Positions 8,035 to 16,833 of a stretch of DNA of 42,041 nt are shown piece by piece. Location of the stretch: NCBI GenBank assembly GCA_003599865.1, contig QZKS01000043.1, positions 1 to 42,041 on the forward strand. The letters run 5' to 3'. Position 1 is the first letter of the stretch. Each line of letters begins with the position of its first letter. A program made the position numbers and the translations under genes. The notes beneath the pieces are model-generated. The model made no database searches. It had not been told where the DNA came from and worked only from the letters and a program-made list of their open reading frames with translations. Source of the DNA: Desulfobacteraceae bacterium (GTDB lineage: Bacteria > Desulfobacterota > Desulfobacteria > Desulfobacterales > SURF-7).

Positions 8035-9629
8035 ACGACACCCTGTAAAAACGGTATCCGCAATGGATTCTCCGGGCTTTGCCTGTCCAGCAGGGAAATC
8101 TGTGACGGAATCCCATCCCTTACATCAGATGCCAGATAACCGACAATACCCTTGGTTTGTGATAAATCATCCGCCGCTGCGCCATGGATCCATACACCAA
8201 GATGTGTCGCTGCCTGCGGTGAATATCCCTGCGTCAAAAATCCGGCAATGACACCGGTCAGCACATCCCCCATGCCGCCGGAGGCCATGCCCGGATTTCC
8301 GGTCGGATTGATATAAACAGTGCCGTCCGGATGAGCGATAACCGTGCCTGCTCCCTTTAAAACCAGGTGAACATTGTACTTCACGGCAAAATTTCGGGAC
8401 ACGGTGATCCGATCCTGTTGAATTTCCGCAGGGGTCATGCCGCACAATCTTGACATTTCTCCGGGATGAGGCGTTAAAATCACAGGCGCTTCCAGGGAGT
8501 GCAATACATCCTTATGTTCAGACAATATGGTGATGGCATCGGCATCCATTACGACGGGAATGTTGAGATCCCGGAGGATGTTGAAAAAGAGTTTTCGGGT
8601 TGTCGGGGCTGTCCCAAGACCCGGTCCGATAGCCAGGCACTTTTTACTTTGCAGGGCAACGCGGATGCTCTTTTCCGAAGATTCATGAAGCATACCCTCT
8701 TCTGTTTCATGCAGAGGAAGGGTCATCACTTCCAGCACCTGCGATTCCAGGACGGCATTCAATCCGGTCGGGATGCCGAGTGTCACCAATCCTGCACCGG
8801 TTCTCATGGCAGACAGGGATGTCAGGGCAACGGCTCCGGTTTTACCGGGCGATCCGCCAATGACCAGAAGATGTCCGGCATCTCCCTTATGTGCCCAGGA
8901 AGACCGCGGTTGATATTCTTTGCAGATCACACCCGGTGTGAGCAGACCTTGTTTTGGGCGCATCTTCTCAACAACCGGCGACGGAATTCCGATATCCACG
9001 ATTCCGAGCCTGCCGGTATACTCTTTTCCCGGATACAGGACGTGCCCGGATTTTGCAAAACCGAATGTGGCCGTGGCATCCGCCCTGATGCTGATTCCAT
9101 GAGGCCGGCCGGTATCGGAATCCAGACCCGACGGAATATCTACCGAAAAGACAGACGTCCCTGAGTCATTCACAAATTGAATCACATGACGATAAAATCC
9201 TTTAACCTCGGACTGCAAGCCGGTTCCCAGAATGGCATCCACCCATATTTCCTGCCGTTCAAACAGCGCTTTATGCTCTTCAAACATCTTCTGATCCGGT
9301 ATTTCATACACCGGCAGGGAAAGTCGGGAAAGCAGGGTCAGATTTGCCTTTGCATCGCCCTGAACCTTCCGGCTTTCCGACAGCAGAAAAACCGTTACCG
9401 GAACACCGTATTCTTTGAGATAACGGGCCATGACAAAGCCGTCACCCCCGTTATTACCGCGTCCTGCAATAACGCCAACCTTTTTTTGGCAGGCATCCGG
9501 AAATGTTTCGATGAACATGCGTGTTGCGCCGCGGCCTGCATTTTCCATGAGAAGCCGGCCCGGAAGTCCAAAATTTTCAATGGCATCCTGATCCATTCTC
9601 CGCATTTCATCCGCAGTCACAAGGTACAT
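8031..9629 (-). CDS. nnr: Bifunctional NAD(P)HX epimerase / ADP-dependent NAD(P)HX dehydratase
   Basis: Repairs hydrated NADH and NADPH. The N-terminal YjeF_N epimerase domain (about 1-215) has MENAGRGATR and AGRGNNGGDGFVMARYL. The C-terminal ribokinase-like dehydratase domain (about 230-525) has HKGDAGHLLVIGGSPGKTGA, LTPHPGEMSRL and NPGMASGGMGDVLTGVIAG with the catalytic Asp. The start is ATG 9629, because AAGGAG lies 8 bases upstream of it; a TTG 18 bases further upstream would place the Shine-Dalgarno inside the gene. It follows pdxJ after 50 bases and overlaps tsaE. In several related operons acpS stands between pdxJ and this gene; here it does not. Confidence 0.94.
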   Translation of the reverse strand: MYLVTADEMRRMDQDAIENFGLPGRLLMENAGRGATRMFIETFPDACQKKVGVIAGRGNNGGDGFVMARYLKEYGVPVTVFLLSESRKVQGDAKANLTLLSRLSLPVYEIPDQKMFEEHKALFERQEIWVDAILGTGLQSEVKGFYRHVIQFVNDSGTSVFSVDIPSGLDSDTGRPHGISIRADATATFGFAKSGHVLYPGKEYTGRLGIVDIGIPSPVVEKMRPKQGLLTPGVICKEYQPRSSWAHKGDAGHLLVIGGSPGKTGAVALTSLSAMRTGAGLVTLGIPTGLNAVLESQVLEVMTLPLHETEEGMLHESSEKSIRVALQSKKCLAIGPGLGTAPTTRKLFFNILRDLNIPVVMDADAITILSEHKDVLHSLEAPVILTPHPGEMSRLCGMTPAEIQQDRITVSRNFAVKYNVHLVLKGAGTVIAHPDGTVYINPTGNPGMASGGMGDVLTGVIAGFLTQGYSPQAATHLGVWIHGAAADDLSQTKGIVGYLASDVRDGIPSQISLLDRQSPENPLRIPFLQGVV

Positions 9630-9679
9630 CCTGCCACTCCTTATCAAATGAAGTCATTCACGAACGGTTATGGTCTGTG

Positions 9680-10399
9680 CTACAATTGCCGGATCAGATC
9701 CCTCATTTCCTTCACCGCTGCTTCCATGCCGGTTAAAACAGCCCGGGATACGATACTGTGACCTATACTGAATTCATCAATTTCATCCAGTCCGTGAAAG
9801 TCCTTGATTGTATTGTAACAGATCCCATGTCCGGCATTGATTCCCAGCTTTAACTTATGGGCGAACTTGACCGCATTTACAATCCTGTCAAATGCCGCAT
9901 CCTTTTTCGAAGGCGTTGCCGCTTCACAAAAAGTGCCGGTATGGATCTCGATCATGGATGCGTTCGCCCGGTGAGCGAGTTTGATCTGCTCCGGATCCGG
10001 ATCAATGAAAATGCTCACCGGAATACCGCTGTTCTGAAGCGTCTCAACGGTTTCAGCGACATTGTGTTTATGAATAATCATGTCCAGGCCGCCTTCCGTT
10101 GTCAGTTCTTCCCGTTTTTCCGGTACCAGTGTGACCAGATCCGGCTGAATATCCAGAGCGATCCCGACCATTTCAACCGTGGCCGCCATTTCCAGGATCA
10201 GCTTGGTCTGAACCACATTTCGCAATATCCTGACATCCCGATCCTGAATATGTCTTCTGTCTTCCCGCAGATGCACGACAATGCCGTCCGCTCCAGCGAC
10301 CTCGGCAATCAAGGCAGCCGCCACAGGATCCGGATAACTTGCTTTTCTTGCTTCTCTGAGTGTTGCCACATGATCCACATTTACGGCTAATCCCGCCAT
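9680..10399 (-). CDS. pdxJ: Pyridoxine 5'-phosphate synthase PdxJ
   Basis: Condenses 3-amino-2-oxopropyl phosphate with 1-deoxyxylulose 5-phosphate to give pyridoxine 5'-phosphate, the ring-closing step of the DXP-dependent vitamin B6 pathway. The 239 residues match the family. Signatures are NVDHVATLREAR at the N-terminus, VHLREDRRHIQD near residue 43, TTEGGLD, and LGINAGHGICYNT near 190. The ATG is preceded by AAAGGAGAAG and overlaps the end of ybeY by 13 bases. Confidence 0.96.
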   Translation of the reverse strand: MAGLAVNVDHVATLREARKASYPDPVAAALIAEVAGADGIVVHLREDRRHIQDRDVRILRNVVQTKLILEMAATVEMVGIALDIQPDLVTLVPEKREELTTEGGLDMIIHKHNVAETVETLQNSGIPVSIFIDPDPEQIKLAHRANASMIEIHTGTFCEAATPSKKDAAFDRIVNAVKFAHKLKLGINAGHGICYNTIKDFHGLDEIDEFSIGHSIVSRAVLTGMEAAVKEMRDLIRQL

Positions 10400-10848
10400 T
10401 CATCTTCTCCTTTTTTCCGCAGCAAGACCAACAGCTCCCGGCTTTTTTCTTCCATTATTTTTTCTTCCTCCCTATCAACTACATGGTCATATCCGAACAA
10501 ATGAAGTATGCCGTGTACCAGCAGCTCATCAAAGCGTTCTTCGATATCGATGCCGGCGTCCCGGCTCTCGTTTTCGGCAGTATCGATGGAAATGACCACA
10601 TCTCCCAGCAAACCGGGGTTGACTCCTGAAAAATCGCCTTCCTGCATGGGAAAAGAAATAACATTGGTAGGTCCATGATGGTGCAGATACTCCTGATTGA
10701 GTGCGGCAATCTCCGCATCATCGACGATGACAATGGAAAGCTCGCTCTCAGGACTGTCCAAGGCGTCTAAGATGGCTTGTGCTTTCTTTTTTATCCTCTC
10801 CAGCATTATCGGCAGGCGATCCTGGCGGTTGCTTATCAGTATTCCCAT
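10387..10848 (-). CDS. ybeY: Endoribonuclease YbeY (16S rRNA maturation)
   Basis: Single-strand-specific metal-dependent RNase involved in 16S rRNA 3'-end maturation and ribosome quality control. The zinc site HGILHLFGYDHVVD is present near the C-terminus, as is NVISFPM, which gives family identity. The start is ATG 10848 (MGILISNR), with AAAGGG six bases upstream; the longer frame to 10914 has no supporting site. Even so, the first 101 bases overlap the 3' end of the pgpH-type gene in another frame, an unusually long overlap. The resulting protein is about 153 residues, normal for the family. The phoH-pgpH-ybeY order is widely conserved. Confidence 0.93.
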   Translation of the reverse strand: MGILISNRQDRLPIMLERIKKKAQAILDALDSPESELSIVIVDDAEIAALNQEYLHHHGPTNVISFPMQEGDFSGVNPGLLGDVVISIDTAENESRDAGIDIEERFDELLVHGILHLFGYDHVVDREEEKIMEEKSRELLVLLRKKGEDEWRD

Positions 10849-13162
10849 TTTTTCCCTTTCCACTCGATGAAACCGGAGCTTCCGGATATTCAATCCGATG
10901 ATGATAGATTCCATCCAGGATCTTGATAAAACTTTTCGCGATATTGTTCAGATCTCTCAAGGTAAGCTCGCAATTATCCAGCTGCCCGTCGGAGAAAATT
11001 TTGTTGATCAGGTTTTGAACCAGTCCCTGAATTCTGGATGGTGTCGGGTTTTCAAGTGTCCTGGAGGCTGCTTCGATCACATCGGCAAGCATGACAAGGC
11101 CCGCTTCCCGTGTCTGGGGCTTGGGACCGGGATACCGATAATCGTCGATATTGACGGCATCCTCACCTTTTTGCTGTTTTGCCCTGTCATAGAAATAACT
11201 GATCAGGCTGGTTCCATGATGCTGACGGATCGTATCAATGATGGCTTTTCCCAGCTTGTGCTGTTTGGCAATTTCAACCCCGTCCTTGACATGGGAAGTC
11301 AGGATCAATGAGGACATGGATGGAGCAAGCTTGTCGTGCCGGTTTTTTCCATTTGTCTGGTTTTCAATGAAATACAACGGTTTGTTAATCTTTCCAATGT
11401 CATGATAATAACCGCAAACCCTTGCAAGAAGAGGGTTTGCCCCGATTGCGGAGGCCGCAGCTTCCACCATGGAACCCACAATAATAGAATGATGGTATGT
11501 CCCGGACGCTTCAATCATCAGCCTTCTTAAGATCGGACGATCCAGATTCACAAGTTCCAGCAGCTTGATATCCGTTGTATACCCGAATATCCCTTCAATG
11601 ATCGGAGCAATGCCGGCTGTAATAATACCCGCCATCAATCCGCCTAAAAAAGCAAAGAACCAGTCCCAGAGAATCTGAACAAACGAAAAATCCGCCATAT
11701 AGATATCAACAGCGGTTACAAAAATAACATTCAGCAAGCCCAGTTTCAGTCCTGCCTTGATAAAAACGATTCGCTCCCGGCAGTGCTGCATCCAATACGC
11801 CGCCGTGGTATTGCTCAATAAAAAGAAAATGAAAAAATCGAATCGGTTATTGAAAATTATGGCGGTTCCGACAGCCATGAGAACCGCAAACGGAACGGCA
11901 ATTTCCATTCCCATGAACAAACAGATAATCATCGCTCCGGACGCCATAGGGATACCATAATACATTGAAGTGCCCGGAATCATAAACGGAGCAGAGGGTG
12001 CAAGGGAATCCGCCAGTGAAACGGAAATTCGGGTAAGCAGTAAAAACAAAATCAGGACACAGGTAATAAACGTGAGGGTTTTGTTCGGATCACGCTCCAT
12101 AACCGGATGACTTTTAATATGAAGCATATAGGCTACCATGATCAGACACATGACAACCAGCGTCGTACCGATTCGGCTGGTGATAATCTGTTCATTCTGC
12201 ATCTGTTTCTGCATGGCTTCCAGTTTTCGCAACTGAAACTTATTGACCCGCTCACCTTCTCTCAGCAGCATTTCGCCGGCCTTGATCTCATATAAAAACG
12301 GCTTGATCTCTTCTGCCGCCCTTTTTCTTCGTTCTTCCGTCTCATTTCGATTCAGCGTGATGTTGGGTTGCACCAGTCTTTGGGAAAAATCAACAACCAA
12401 ACCTTTCAGGGTGTAGCCCGTATTTTCAAGAAGAGGCTGACCGATGACACGAACCATGGTTTTGGCCTGATCAAGGCTGTAAAATCTCCGCAATGTTGTT
12501 TCAATGGTCTCTGTTTTGGTTTCCAGGGTTCGAAGGGTTACTCCCTTATCCCCTTCCCATAACAGTACTTCTTTGTTGGCAACCACCCCGTTCAATAAAA
12601 TTTTGGTCACGATTTCACGGATAATATTTTCAATAAACTCTGAAAATTCCTCTTTTTCCAGAATCTTGAATGCACCGTTTGTCACCTGAATACCGATTGT
12701 CTTTTCAAACCTGTCCTTCCTTTCCAACAGATAGTCGGAAAGCGTCTTGGTACCGGCAGCCGTTTCATTTGCCGCATCATCCCGGACCTGCGCCTTTGCT
12801 TTTTCATTGAATTGCTGTTTATACGTCTGGATGGCTTTTCTCATGTCGGAAAACGCTTTTTGAAGACGCTGATCAACATCCCGGGACATGGCGACATCAT
12901 GGTCATAGACCGTCAGCACAGACTCGAAAGCCTGTTTGCGATTGGCGGAGGTTGCATCCGAATCTTCGATCAAAAAATCAAACGGGGCTTTGATATCTCT
13001 CTTTGCCACATCCCCCAGCCGATAAGAATACCGGTTAAACGCCAGGTTCGGATACAGGATCAGTGTAAAAATCACCGTGACCAGCAAAAAGAGCAGCCAT
13101 GAAAAGCTCTTATCATTACCCAGAAAACGGTTGATTGTTTTTTTTTGAAGTTCAATATTCAT
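10748..13162 (-). CDS. pgpH: 7TM-HD (PgpH/YqfF-type) membrane phosphohydrolase, probable c-di-AMP phosphodiesterase
   Basis: An 804-residue inner-membrane protein. Order: TM1 (about 20-40), an extracytoplasmic 7TMR-HDED domain (about 50-315), a block of about seven helices (about 330-515), then a cytoplasmic HD domain (about 540-710) with YYHDIGKINKPLYFIENQ holding the HD metal residues, GTYHHS, and HHGTSLISYFY. Characterised PgpH proteins hydrolyse c-di-AMP to pApA; that activity is assumed here by family. The low-complexity hydrophilic tail (about 755-804) is encoded where ybeY overlaps. It lies 72 bases after phoH, with a hairpin in between. No clear Shine-Dalgarno is seen before the ATG. 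Confidence 0.9.
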   Translation of the reverse strand: MNIELQKKTINRFLGNDKSFSWLLFLLVTVIFTLILYPNLAFNRYSYRLGDVAKRDIKAPFDFLIEDSDATSANRKQAFESVLTVYDHDVAMSRDVDQRLQKAFSDMRKAIQTYKQQFNEKAKAQVRDDAANETAAGTKTLSDYLLERKDRFEKTIGIQVTNGAFKILEKEEFSEFIENIIREIVTKILLNGVVANKEVLLWEGDKGVTLRTLETKTETIETTLRRFYSLDQAKTMVRVIGQPLLENTGYTLKGLVVDFSQRLVQPNITLNRNETEERRKRAAEEIKPFLYEIKAGEMLLREGERVNKFQLRKLEAMQKQMQNEQIITSRIGTTLVVMCLIMVAYMLHIKSHPVMERDPNKTLTFITCVLILFLLLTRISVSLADSLAPSAPFMIPGTSMYYGIPMASGAMIICLFMGMEIAVPFAVLMAVGTAIIFNNRFDFFIFFLLSNTTAAYWMQHCRERIVFIKAGLKLGLLNVIFVTAVDIYMADFSFVQILWDWFFAFLGGLMAGIITAGIAPIIEGIFGYTTDIKLLELVNLDRPILRRLMIEASGTYHHSIIVGSMVEAAASAIGANPLLARVCGYYHDIGKINKPLYFIENQTNGKNRHDKLAPSMSSLILTSHVKDGVEIAKQHKLGKAIIDTIRQHHGTSLISYFYDRAKQQKGEDAVNIDDYRYPGPKPQTREAGLVMLADVIEAASRTLENPTPSRIQGLVQNLINKIFSDGQLDNCELTLRDLNNIAKSFIKILDGIYHHRIEYPEAPVSSSGKGKNGNTDKQPPGSPADNAGEDKKESTSHLRRLGQS

Positions 13163-13208
13163 AATGAAATACTGTCATCGAACATGCCGGCCATCATTTA
13201 ATTTTTGT

Positions 13209-13226
13209 CCGATAACAGTTTATCGG
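13209..13226 (-). other. Intercistronic hairpin between phoH and pgpH
   Basis: CCGATAA, a 4-base loop and TTATCGG form a perfect 7-bp stem in the 72-base gap between the phoH stop and the pgpH start. On the minus strand it is followed by ACAAAAATTAAATG, without a proper U-tract. It is more likely an RNA-processing or attenuation element than a full terminator. Confidence 0.35.
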
Positions 13227-13234
13227 GAACCTTG

Positions 13235-14221
13235 TCAGCGCTCCCTGTTCCCTCCCTTTTCATCATATGCCTTGATAATCTGCTGCACCAGTTTATGGCG
13301 CACCACATCCTTGTCCGAAAAAAAAACAAACTTAAGCCCCTCGATATGCTGAAGGATATCCCTTGCCTCGATCAATCCGGAAGAACGGTCCAGCGGCAAG
13401 TCGATCTGTGTAACATCCCCGGTGATGACTGCTTTGGAGCTGAACCCGATTCTGGTCAGAAACATCTTCATCTGTTCGGTGGTTGTATTTTGTGCTTCAT
13501 CCAGAATGATAAATGAGTCGTTCAGGGTTCGCCCTCTCATGAAGGCCAGCGGAGCAACCTCGATTACCCCCTGCGTCATCAGGTTGGATACTTTTTCAAA
13601 ACGCATCATATCGTGAAGAGCATCATAAAGAGGCCGTAAATACGGATCCACCTTTTCCGCCAGATTTCCCGGTAAAAAGCCAAGGGCTTCCCCGGCCTCA
13701 ACCGCCGGTCTGGTTAAAATAATCCGGCTCACAATCCCTTTTGACAAGGCAGAGACCGCCATCGCCATGGCAAGATACGTTTTTCCGGTTCCTGCCGGAC
13801 CAATGCCAAAAACAATGTCAAACTTTCTCATTGCCTCAATATACTGTTTTTGTGCAAATGTTTTGGGTGCGATCGAACGTTTCTGGGATGTGACAAAAAC
13901 CGTATCTAAAAAAATATCTTTCAGGTTGGCGCGGTCATTTCCAGAGAGTATTCGAATGGCATGGTCAATATCATTTGGATAAATCGGGTACTTCTCCTCC
14001 AATAGCCCATATAATTGTTTAAGTATGTTTTTAACCAGGTCGACCTCAACCGGATCAGCCTTGATCAATACTTTGTTACCCCTTGCGTGAATATCCACCT
14101 CCAGGGCGTCTGCAATTCGCTGAAGGTGGCAGTTGTGTTCTCCAAAGAGCTGAATGGTCAGTGCCGGATCAGCAAATGAGATGGAGGATTCTGAGTTGTC
14201 CTGGGTTGTATCCAATATCAT
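13235..14221 (-). CDS. phoH: PhoH-family P-loop ATPase
   Basis: A 328-residue PhoH/YbeZ-type protein. An N-terminal KH-like region (about 20-110) precedes the ATPase with Walker A GIGPAGTGKTYLAMAMA near residue 140 and Walker B SFIILDEAQNTT near 240. ITGDVTQIDLP and a SGL segment are also typical. YbeZ-type proteins associate with YbeY in RNA metabolism, and ybeY lies two genes downstream. ATG 14221 directly abuts AGAGGG, which is too close; TTG 14215 would have a better 7-base spacing, so the start may be two codons later. It is the first gene of the operon running to lysC. Confidence 0.93.
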   Translation of the reverse strand: MILDTTQDNSESSISFADPALTIQLFGEHNCHLQRIADALEVDIHARGNKVLIKADPVEVDLVKNILKQLYGLLEEKYPIYPNDIDHAIRILSGNDRANLKDIFLDTVFVTSQKRSIAPKTFAQKQYIEAMRKFDIVFGIGPAGTGKTYLAMAMAVSALSKGIVSRIILTRPAVEAGEALGFLPGNLAEKVDPYLRPLYDALHDMMRFEKVSNLMTQGVIEVAPLAFMRGRTLNDSFIILDEAQNTTTEQMKMFLTRIGFSSKAVITGDVTQIDLPLDRSSGLIEARDILQHIEGLKFVFFSDKDVVRHKLVQQIIKAYDEKGGNRER

Positions 14222-14454
14222 CCCTCTGATTTTTTCCAGTGATTGAGTGATTGATCGATGGGATCATGGTCCCGCATAAATTTACCGATCTCATATCACA
14301 TTAATTTGAGGGATTGCAAATACCAAATATCCGTCCGAATGCCAAGCCTTTCCTGGATAAAATAACCTTGACTCCCTATCGGTGTGGTGTTAACTCTTGT
14401 TCCCTCTGATCAAATTGATTTTGGATTTTTTGGGAAAAAAAGGGAAAATGCAGC

Positions 14455-14988
14455 ATGAACCTGCTGGACATTTTGATTATCATCATCCTCCTGTTTTGCC
14501 TGATTCGTGGTCTTTTCAGGGGTTTTGTTCTGGAACTGTCTTCCATCATCGGCGTACTGGCGGGTGTGTATGGTGCAAGCACCTATTATCCGGCGGCTGC
14601 CCGGATTCTCTCAAAATGGATTACCGATGCGTCCTACCGGAATATCATCAGCCTGATCCTTGTTTTCATATGCATTTTTGTGGCCATCAGCCTGCTGGGG
14701 AGACTGATTAAAATAATATTGAAAATTGCCTTTATGGGATGGTTTGACCGCCTTTTCGGAGCCGGATTCGGGGTGTTCAAAGGTTGCCTGATCGCCTCTG
14801 CTCTGTTATTCGCCTTTACGACATTTCTGCCCAAAGGAACCTCCATTATCCAAACATCCAGATTATCCCCTTACATTTCCATTATTTCAGGGAATATATC
14901 CAAACTTGTTTCTCATGACATGAAACGTTCTTTCATTACCAATATAGATGGGGCCAAAACAAGTGGAAAAGCCAAAACCACCCGTTAA
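14455..14988 (+). CDS. CvpA-family membrane protein
   Basis: A 177-residue inner-membrane protein with four hydrophobic segments at about 3-22, 25-45, 62-85 and 103-123, separated by short polar loops, and a basic soluble tail. The N-terminus (LDILIIIILLFCLIRGLFRG) and FGVFKG motif match the CvpA/colicin V production family, whose biochemical role is poorly defined. Its 3' end overlaps mazG by 41 bases. It is transcribed divergently from phoH across a 233-base intergenic region. AGGGA lies about 10 bases before the ATG. Confidence 0.88.
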   Translation: MNLLDILIIIILLFCLIRGLFRGFVLELSSIIGVLAGVYGASTYYPAAARILSKWITDASYRNIISLILVFICIFVAISLLGRLIKIILKIAFMGWFDRLFGAGFGVFKGCLIASALLFAFTTFLPKGTSIIQTSRLSPYISIISGNISKLVSHDMKRSFITNIDGAKTSGKAKTTR

Positions 14989-15835
14989 AGAAAATAAGCA
15001 GACCGAATCCGAACTCTTGAAAAATCTTGATCCATTCGGCCGTCTCATGCAACTGGTCGAGGTATTACGAGGAAAAAACGGATGCCCATGGGATCGGAAA
15101 CAGACCCCGAAATCAATGACGATCCACCTGCTGGAGGAGGTTTATGAACTGATCGATTCAATAGAATCCGGGTCGGATCATGCGGTTTGTGAGGAGCTGG
15201 GAGATGTCCTGTTTCATATTGTATTTATTGCCAGTTTATATAAGGATGGTGGAAGTTTTGATCTGCCTGCTGCCGCAACCAAAATCACGGAAAAAATGAT
15301 CCATCGCCATCCCCATATTTTCGGAGATCGAAACATCGAAACTGTTGAAGATGTTAAAAAACAATGGAAACAAATCAAAGACGAGGAAAACCGGCAGTTC
15401 CCATCATCTTCTATCCTCGATTCCATACCGGCAAAACTTCCGGCCCTGATGAAAGCCTATAAAATCTCGGAAAGAGCTGCCGGGTCGGGTTTTGATTGGG
15501 ATACGATGAATGGTGTAATGAAACAGGCGGAAGAAGAATGGGCGGAATTCAACACCGCCCTGGCCCAGGAGAGCCATGAGGATGCCTCCCTTGAATTCGG
15601 TGATATCTTGTTCACACTGGTGAATGTTGCCCGGTTTGCCGGGATTCACCCGGAAACAGCCTTGAGCGACTCCGTTAAAAAATTCGAAGAACGGTTTCGA
15701 TTCATGGAAAAGGAACTGCTGGACAAAGGGGAAAAAATTGAAACGGTTTCCCGGCAGGAACTTGACAGGCTCTGGGTGAAAGCCAAACAACAAACCGGCC
15801 CGTCAGAACACCTGCTATCAAACAAAAAACCTTAA
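14948..15835 (+). CDS. mazG: MazG nucleoside triphosphate pyrophosphohydrolase
   Basis: Hydrolyses (d)NTPs to monophosphates and pyrophosphate and limits stress alarmones. Two MazG repeats are visible. The first, at about 38-125, has GCPWDRKQTPKSMTIHLLEE, EELGDVLFHIVF and the EExxE/D metal residues. The second, at about 165-265, has SGFDWD, EEEWAEFNTA and LEFGDILFTLVNVARF. The 295 residues are slightly longer than the E. coli protein (263) because of an N-terminal, charged, low-complexity extension of about 20 residues encoded in the cvpA overlap. The true start could be a later codon such as GTG 14963. It converges with the gene ending at 15839, three bases away. Confidence 0.93.
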   Translation: MGPKQVEKPKPPVKENKQTESELLKNLDPFGRLMQLVEVLRGKNGCPWDRKQTPKSMTIHLLEEVYELIDSIESGSDHAVCEELGDVLFHIVFIASLYKDGGSFDLPAAATKITEKMIHRHPHIFGDRNIETVEDVKKQWKQIKDEENRQFPSSSILDSIPAKLPALMKAYKISERAAGSGFDWDTMNGVMKQAEEEWAEFNTALAQESHEDASLEFGDILFTLVNVARFAGIHPETALSDSVKKFEERFRFMEKELLDKGEKIETVSRQELDRLWVKAKQQTGPSEHLLSNKKP

Positions 15836-15838
15836 ATG

Positions 15839-16294
15839 TTACAGATAATCTCCCCGATTGAATTTTAAAAATTCAATATTGGCGATCATGGCAGAATGTT
15901 CCACGATATCTTTTAATTTTGTATCTTGAAGATCTTCCGCTGCCAGGCTCTCCATCAATGCATCGGCACTCATCTTCATATCCCTTACGGAGGGCTCCAT
16001 ATCCTTCAGGGTTTTACGCGGGTCTCCAAGATTTTGAATATACTGATCCAGTTGATCCAGTAATTTCTCCGTTCGGCTCCCCATTGAAATAGACGAATCT
16101 TCCATTATCGGCGGTGCAGCGGATCGAATCTCGCCAAGAGCATGGGCTGAGGATGGGGAGCTGTTTTGCGTGATATTGTTAGCTCCGATTACCCCTTCCA
16201 ATGTTTTTTGAAACAACTCCGGATCCGCTTTTTGTTGAATGTTCTTTCTTCCGGCAATCTGAATGTTCTCCGGAATTCCTGTAATTTTGCTCAT
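15839..16294 (-). CDS. Conserved-looking hypothetical protein next to flgM
   Basis: A 151-residue soluble protein without signal or membrane segment. The N-terminal half is polar and probably disordered; the C-terminal half (about 75-150) is predicted helical, with regular leucines (EKLLDQLDQYIQNL, LMESLAAEDLQDTKLKDIV) and the ending NIEFLKFNRGDYL. The start is ATG 16294, because GGGAG is found 8-9 bases upstream; the longer frame to 16321 lacks this. It sits just after flgM but beyond a strong terminator, so it probably has its own promoter. A flagellar or chaperone-like role is suggested only by position. No family recognised. Confidence 0.72.
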   Translation of the reverse strand: MSKITGIPENIQIAGRKNIQQKADPELFQKTLEGVIGANNITQNSSPSSAHALGEIRSAAPPIMEDSSISMGSRTEKLLDQLDQYIQNLGDPRKTLKDMEPSVRDMKMSADALMESLAAEDLQDTKLKDIVEHSAMIANIEFLKFNRGDYL

Positions 16295-16354
16295 TCTTAA
16301 GCTCCCTGTCTTCTGGTTCATTCAAAAAGGTCTTATGATATGGGTGTAAAAAGC

Positions 16355-16386
16355 AAAAAGCAGGCCAACCGGACAGCCTGCTTTTT
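16355..16386 (-). terminator. Intrinsic terminator after flgM
   Basis: An 11-bp perfect stem (AAAAAGCAGGC with GCCTGCTTTTT) around a 10-base loop, with U-tracts possible on either strand. It lies 100 bases past the flgM stop on the minus strand and is followed by the separate 15839-16294 gene. Confidence 0.75.
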
Positions 16387-16487
16387 AAAAAAAATTTCTA
16401 TATTTTTCAGTTCGTTAAAACTGCCGAAAGTTTTTTTTATATGACTGGGAATCCAACCCGGAAAAAATTTCCCCCTGGCGTCATGGT

Positions 16488-16817
16488 TCAGACAAACTCA
16501 TCCACGATCAATCCGACAATTTTTTCAGCGACCTGTTCGGGATTCACCTTGTACCGCCCCTCATCCACTTCCTGCTTAATTCTTTCGACCTTTTCCGAGC
16601 GATCCGCCGGACTTTGATCTGATGGAGACGTAATCGCAGCATTTTTAGCCAGTTGCAGATCTCTTGAACCGGATGAAAGGCTCACTTTTACCTCAGCATT
16701 GTCATTCTTTGTTTCAACGGGCTGGGTCTCCCGGATATCACGCTTCTTGTCTGCAGTTTCCTGGACATATGCCTGACGCTCATAATTTCCTGTTGCCAAT
16801 CCTCTGATATTATCCAT
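16488..16817 (-). CDS. flgM: Anti-sigma-28 factor FlgM
   Basis: Binds FliA (sigma-28) and blocks late flagellar genes until the hook-basal body can export FlgM. The 109 residues are largely polar and probably disordered, as in the family. The C-terminal FliA-binding region (about 70-107) reads SEKVERIKQEVDEGRY, VNPEQVAEKIV, a clear FlgM signature. GGAGGAATAAAGT precedes the ATG. It follows the DVU0524-like gene by 16 bases, in the same transcript, behind a candidate sigma-28 promoter. That arrangement would give the usual negative feedback. Confidence 0.88.
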   Translation of the reverse strand: MDNIRGLATGNYERQAYVQETADKKRDIRETQPVETKNDNAEVKVSLSSGSRDLQLAKNAAITSPSDQSPADRSEKVERIKQEVDEGRYKVNPEQVAEKIVGLIVDEFV

Positions 16818-16833
16818 ACTTTATTCCTCCGAA

